Positions 61,687-64,000 of a stretch of 64,000 bases of DNA are shown one piece after another; within the stretch, counting starts at the first letter, position 1, and every line of letters begins with the position of its first letter. The position numbers were made by a program, and so were the translations under genes. Where the stretch lies: NCBI RefSeq assembly GCF_003663885.1, contig NZ_RCCE01000001.1, forward strand, positions 886,321 to 950,320, read 5' to 3'. The notes under the pieces were generated by a model, which saw nothing but the letters and a program-made list of their open reading frames with translations, did not search any database and was not told the DNA's origin. This DNA is from Litoreibacter meonggei. GTDB taxonomy: Bacteria > Pseudomonadota > Alphaproteobacteria > Rhodobacterales > Rhodobacteraceae.

Positions 61687-63220
61687 TATTTTGTTGAAAA
61701 ACTCTTCCTTGATCGACGGCTCCATCACTGATTCAATTCCCATATTGGTTGGGAGATTTAGCGATGTTGGGACAAAAGCAGGAAGCACAGGCGGCGCTGT
61801 TCTATGAGTTCTCTCTGGAAGATCATGTCCCGCAAGATCACCTGATACGGTCGATTGATCGGTTCGTCGATCTGAACGGTATCCGCCAGTACTTAAGTCA
61901 GTTTTACAGCCACACGGGCCGCCCTTCCATCGATCCAGAGTTACTGATCCGCATGCTTTTGGTGGGCTACTGTTTTGGCATCCGGTCCGAACGCCGCCTG
62001 TGTGAAGAGGTTCATCTCAACCTGGCATATCGCTGGTTCTGCCGTCTTGATTTGAGTGACCGCGTGCCTGACCATTCGACGTTTTCCAAGAACAGGCACG
62101 GGCGCTTCCGAGAGAGCGATCTGCTGCGACATCTGTTCGAGATGACAGTTGCGCAGTGTATTGATGAAGGATTGGTCAGCGGCCAGCGCATGGCGATCGA
62201 CGCCAGCCTGATTGAAGCGGATGCCAACAAACAGAACTCGACGCCCAAAGAAGATTGGGATGCGTCAGCCATCGATCCTGCCGATGCGCCACGCGCGGTC
62301 CGCGAGTATCTCGACACGCTGGACGAGGCCGCATTTGGTGCGGCAAGCGAGGTGCAACCCAAGTTCACGTCTCATTCTGATCCAGCCAGTCAATGGACAG
62401 CAGCCCGTAAAGGCCCTGCTTTCTTTAGTTATTCGGACAATTATCTCATCGACACAGATCACGGCGTTATCGTCGATGTCGAGGCGACAAGATCGATCCG
62501 GCAAGCTGAAGTTGGGTCAACGAAGACCATGCTGAAGCGAGTCAAAGAGAAGTTTGATCTGCATCCCGAACGCATAATCGCTGACACTGCCTACGGCACC
62601 GGCCCGATGTTGGGCTGGCTGGTTGACCGCAAGATCGCACCGCACATCCCCGTCTTCGACAAGTCCGGCCGCAATGACGGCACATGGACGCGGGCAGAAT
62701 TCGAATGGGATGCTGAGAACGATCAATACATCTGCCCAGAAGGTCAGGCGTTGAAGCAGTTCCGCCGGAACTACTCTGATCCAAGTCGAGGTCCGACCGG
62801 CAAAGGGGTCGCGCGATACCGCGCTCTGAAGCTGACCTGCCAGTCTTGTCCATCGAAGTCCAAGTGCTGCCCGAAAGCAGATGCACGCAAGATTACTCGT
62901 GAAGAACACGAAGATGCTCGTCAGGTCGCCCGCGAGATCGCAAAAACCCGCCAGTACGACGTCTCGATGAAACTCAGGAAGAAGGTCGAGATGCTCTTCG
63001 CCCACCTCAAACGCATCCTTGGGCTGGGACGGCTCCGATTACTTGGTCCATGTGGCGCAAACGACGAGTTCCTCCTCGCAGCCACTGCCCAAAACCTCCG
63101 CAAACTAGCCAAGATCTTCCCTGCACCGCAACAAATGCGCACAGCCTGAACAGAAAGGCGCTTGCGCACTCAATCCGACCCTACATTCTGCGCCCGCAAC
63201 ACGTTGTTTTTCCACAGAAT
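61687..63220 (+). mobile_element. IS1182-like insertion sequence
   Basis: A transposase gene lies between imperfect terminal inverted repeats: 61687-61702 (TATTTTGTTGAAAAAC) and 63205-63220 (complement GATTCTGTGGAAAAAC), 13 of 16 identical. The total is about 1.5 kb, normal for the family. The exact outer ends and target duplication were not resolved. Confidence 0.6.
61764..63149 (+). CDS. IS1182-family transposase
   Basis: A 461-residue DDE transposase. The DUF772 N-terminal domain reads RPSIDPELLIRMLLVGYCFG, then YRWFCRLDLSDRVPDHSTFS. Catalytic parts are GQRMAIDASLIEADANKQ (Asp), RIIADTAYGTGPMLGWLV (Asp) and KKVEMLFAHLKRILGLGR (Glu). A Cys cluster TCQSCPSKSKCCPKAD lies before the last. The ATG at 61764 has GGGAG eight bases upstream; a TTG at 61749 is in frame. 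The frame is intact, so the IS may still be active. Confidence 0.88.
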   Translation: MLGQKQEAQAALFYEFSLEDHVPQDHLIRSIDRFVDLNGIRQYLSQFYSHTGRPSIDPELLIRMLLVGYCFGIRSERRLCEEVHLNLAYRWFCRLDLSDRVPDHSTFSKNRHGRFRESDLLRHLFEMTVAQCIDEGLVSGQRMAIDASLIEADANKQNSTPKEDWDASAIDPADAPRAVREYLDTLDEAAFGAASEVQPKFTSHSDPASQWTAARKGPAFFSYSDNYLIDTDHGVIVDVEATRSIRQAEVGSTKTMLKRVKEKFDLHPERIIADTAYGTGPMLGWLVDRKIAPHIPVFDKSGRNDGTWTRAEFEWDAENDQYICPEGQALKQFRRNYSDPSRGPTGKGVARYRALKLTCQSCPSKSKCCPKADARKITREEHEDARQVAREIAKTRQYDVSMKLRKKVEMLFAHLKRILGLGRLRLLGPCGANDEFLLAATAQNLRKLAKIFPAPQQMRTA

Positions 63221-63387
63221 CGGCGGGAAGCCGACATTCGCTGCAGGCGCGAGAACCGCACTAGGCAGCCGAATAAGCGGACGTTCAATTCGCAAACACG
63301 AGCGGTAGACGCTTTAGCCTATTGATCGCTGTAGTCGGATCTTTGATGGTTAGCGATTAGCCAAAATTTTCCCTGACATTTGAACTA

Positions 63388-63921
63388 CTACGACAATGGA
63401 TCGAATGACAATCTGCGCGTAAAGCCTCGCCCTCGAATCTGATCAAATATCTCAATACCAGGATGTGTCTTAGGTTGCCAAACCCTGCCAAATTCAATCG
63501 CACAAGAGACGGGAACTGCAGGAAAAACAGAAATCGTGACATCCATCCCATGTACATTCTTGATCTCATCAAGTGTCGCTCGGACAATAGATCTGTAATG
63601 GCTTAGGTCGCTCTTGTGGCGGATCACGCCATGAGCTTGTGGATCACTGGAAATGTCCCATATCGCTACATCGTCACCAATCACATCTGTGACGCGATCA
63701 TCTGCGATGTGCGATGTCACCGAGAGCTTTAAGGCCACCTTCTTCGAACCCGCCCGCCCTTTGGTGCGCGAGAAAGTCACCTCAGGCCCATCTTCAGGCC
63801 ATTTCCATTGAGCAGGTTCACGATGGCGTTCGTATACATCGACATCAGAAATATCGGATATGAGGCGACCGAGTTCCATCAGCAGCGGGATTGGGGCAAG
63901 GCCAATGTCTGACGTCAGCGC
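63388..63921 (-). pseudogene. 5'-truncated SAVED-domain gene (CBASS-type)
   Basis: An open frame of about 178 codons, with no start codon of normal type before an in-frame TAG at 63922-63924; the first ATG gives 163 residues. The C terminus (ISVFPAVPVSCAIEFGRV and a GIEIFDQIRG stretch) and VIGDDVAIWDISSD fit the SAVED domain, which binds cyclic oligonucleotides in CBASS effectors. The homologous stretch continues upstream of the ATG (DIGLAPIPLLMELG), so the N-terminal effector part has been lost. It is 170 bases beyond the IS. Confidence 0.6.
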
Positions 63922-64000
63922 CTATGGGTCCAACTAGGGCAATTTGATAAGAGAGGGTTGTTGGCTCATCGTAACCACTGAGGAGTGGAAGATGAGACAG

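Noticed and set aside
63934..63969. A 11-codon frame (MSQQPSLIKLP) upstream of the SAVED fragment
   Set aside because: Too short, and ends in TAG in the same frame as the SAVED remnant. It might be the start of the inserted or shifted gene but cannot be shown.
63992..64000. ATGAGACAG with GAGGAGTGGAAG before it at the right edge
   Set aside because: It could be the start of a gene, possibly an IS transposase, but only three codons are in the window.
1..64000. CRISPR arrays
   Set aside because: No regularly spaced short direct repeats were seen.

Overview
The window reads as a chromosome segment of an alphaproteobacterium of the order Rhodobacterales (Roseobacter group). The reasons are a split-b F0 operon (atpI-atpB-atpE-b'-b), the ffh / chorismate mutase / rpsP / bluB / rimM / trmD / rplS / rpmE block, MipZ, and dense gene packing with stop/start overlaps in GC-rich DNA. 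The genus cannot be read from the sequence. All assignments come from reading the sequence by eye; no database search was run.

Core part (1 to about 27.8 kb). A nine-gene minus-strand operon (6242 down to the window edge) encodes a coiled-coil protein, a small secreted protein, a conserved unknown, an AAA+ ATPase, four small membrane proteins and a DUF6638-like protein. An alpha/beta hydrolase follows, then an ECF sigma factor coupled to a membrane-anchored VWA protein, the F0 genes, a stretch of regulators (two LysR, one ArsR, a DUF1127 microprotein) with an EamA exporter, the translation/SRP block, a WYL regulator and mipZ. Several genes shorter than 60 codons are described (13616, 14156, 21367).

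Island part (27.8 to 64 kb). A 3' half of a tRNA-Arg(ACG) gene at 27840-27889, with no matching 5' half, lies next to a tyrosine recombinase and an AlpA-like factor. This marks the left end of an integrated element in visibly more AT-rich DNA. Inside it is an apparently near-complete type II secretion system (gspE, L, M, N/C, D, F, H, I, J, G, O, K). A 2014-residue SpvB/FG-GAP/RHS toxin-like protein with a signal peptide, plus a small downstream gene, sits between gspD and gspF. A second signal-peptide-bearing RHS protein with a Cys-rich tip and a candidate immunity gene lies on the other side of gspE, and a recombined orphan rhs remnant lies beyond that. The layout suggests a secretion system carried together with its own RHS cargo.

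Right end (53.7 to 64 kb). A replication-relaxation / unknown / HerA-type ATPase module follows, with a strong hairpin upstream and a degenerate tRNA-Leu-like 3' end downstream. Next is a compact lanthipeptide locus: a Nif11-type leader peptide with a very short Ser/Cys core and a LanM synthetase of the CCG (ProcM-like) zinc type. The segment ends with a GNAT gene, an IS1182-like insertion sequence and a 5'-broken SAVED-domain gene, a CBASS-type immune remnant. The right end of the island is not in the window.
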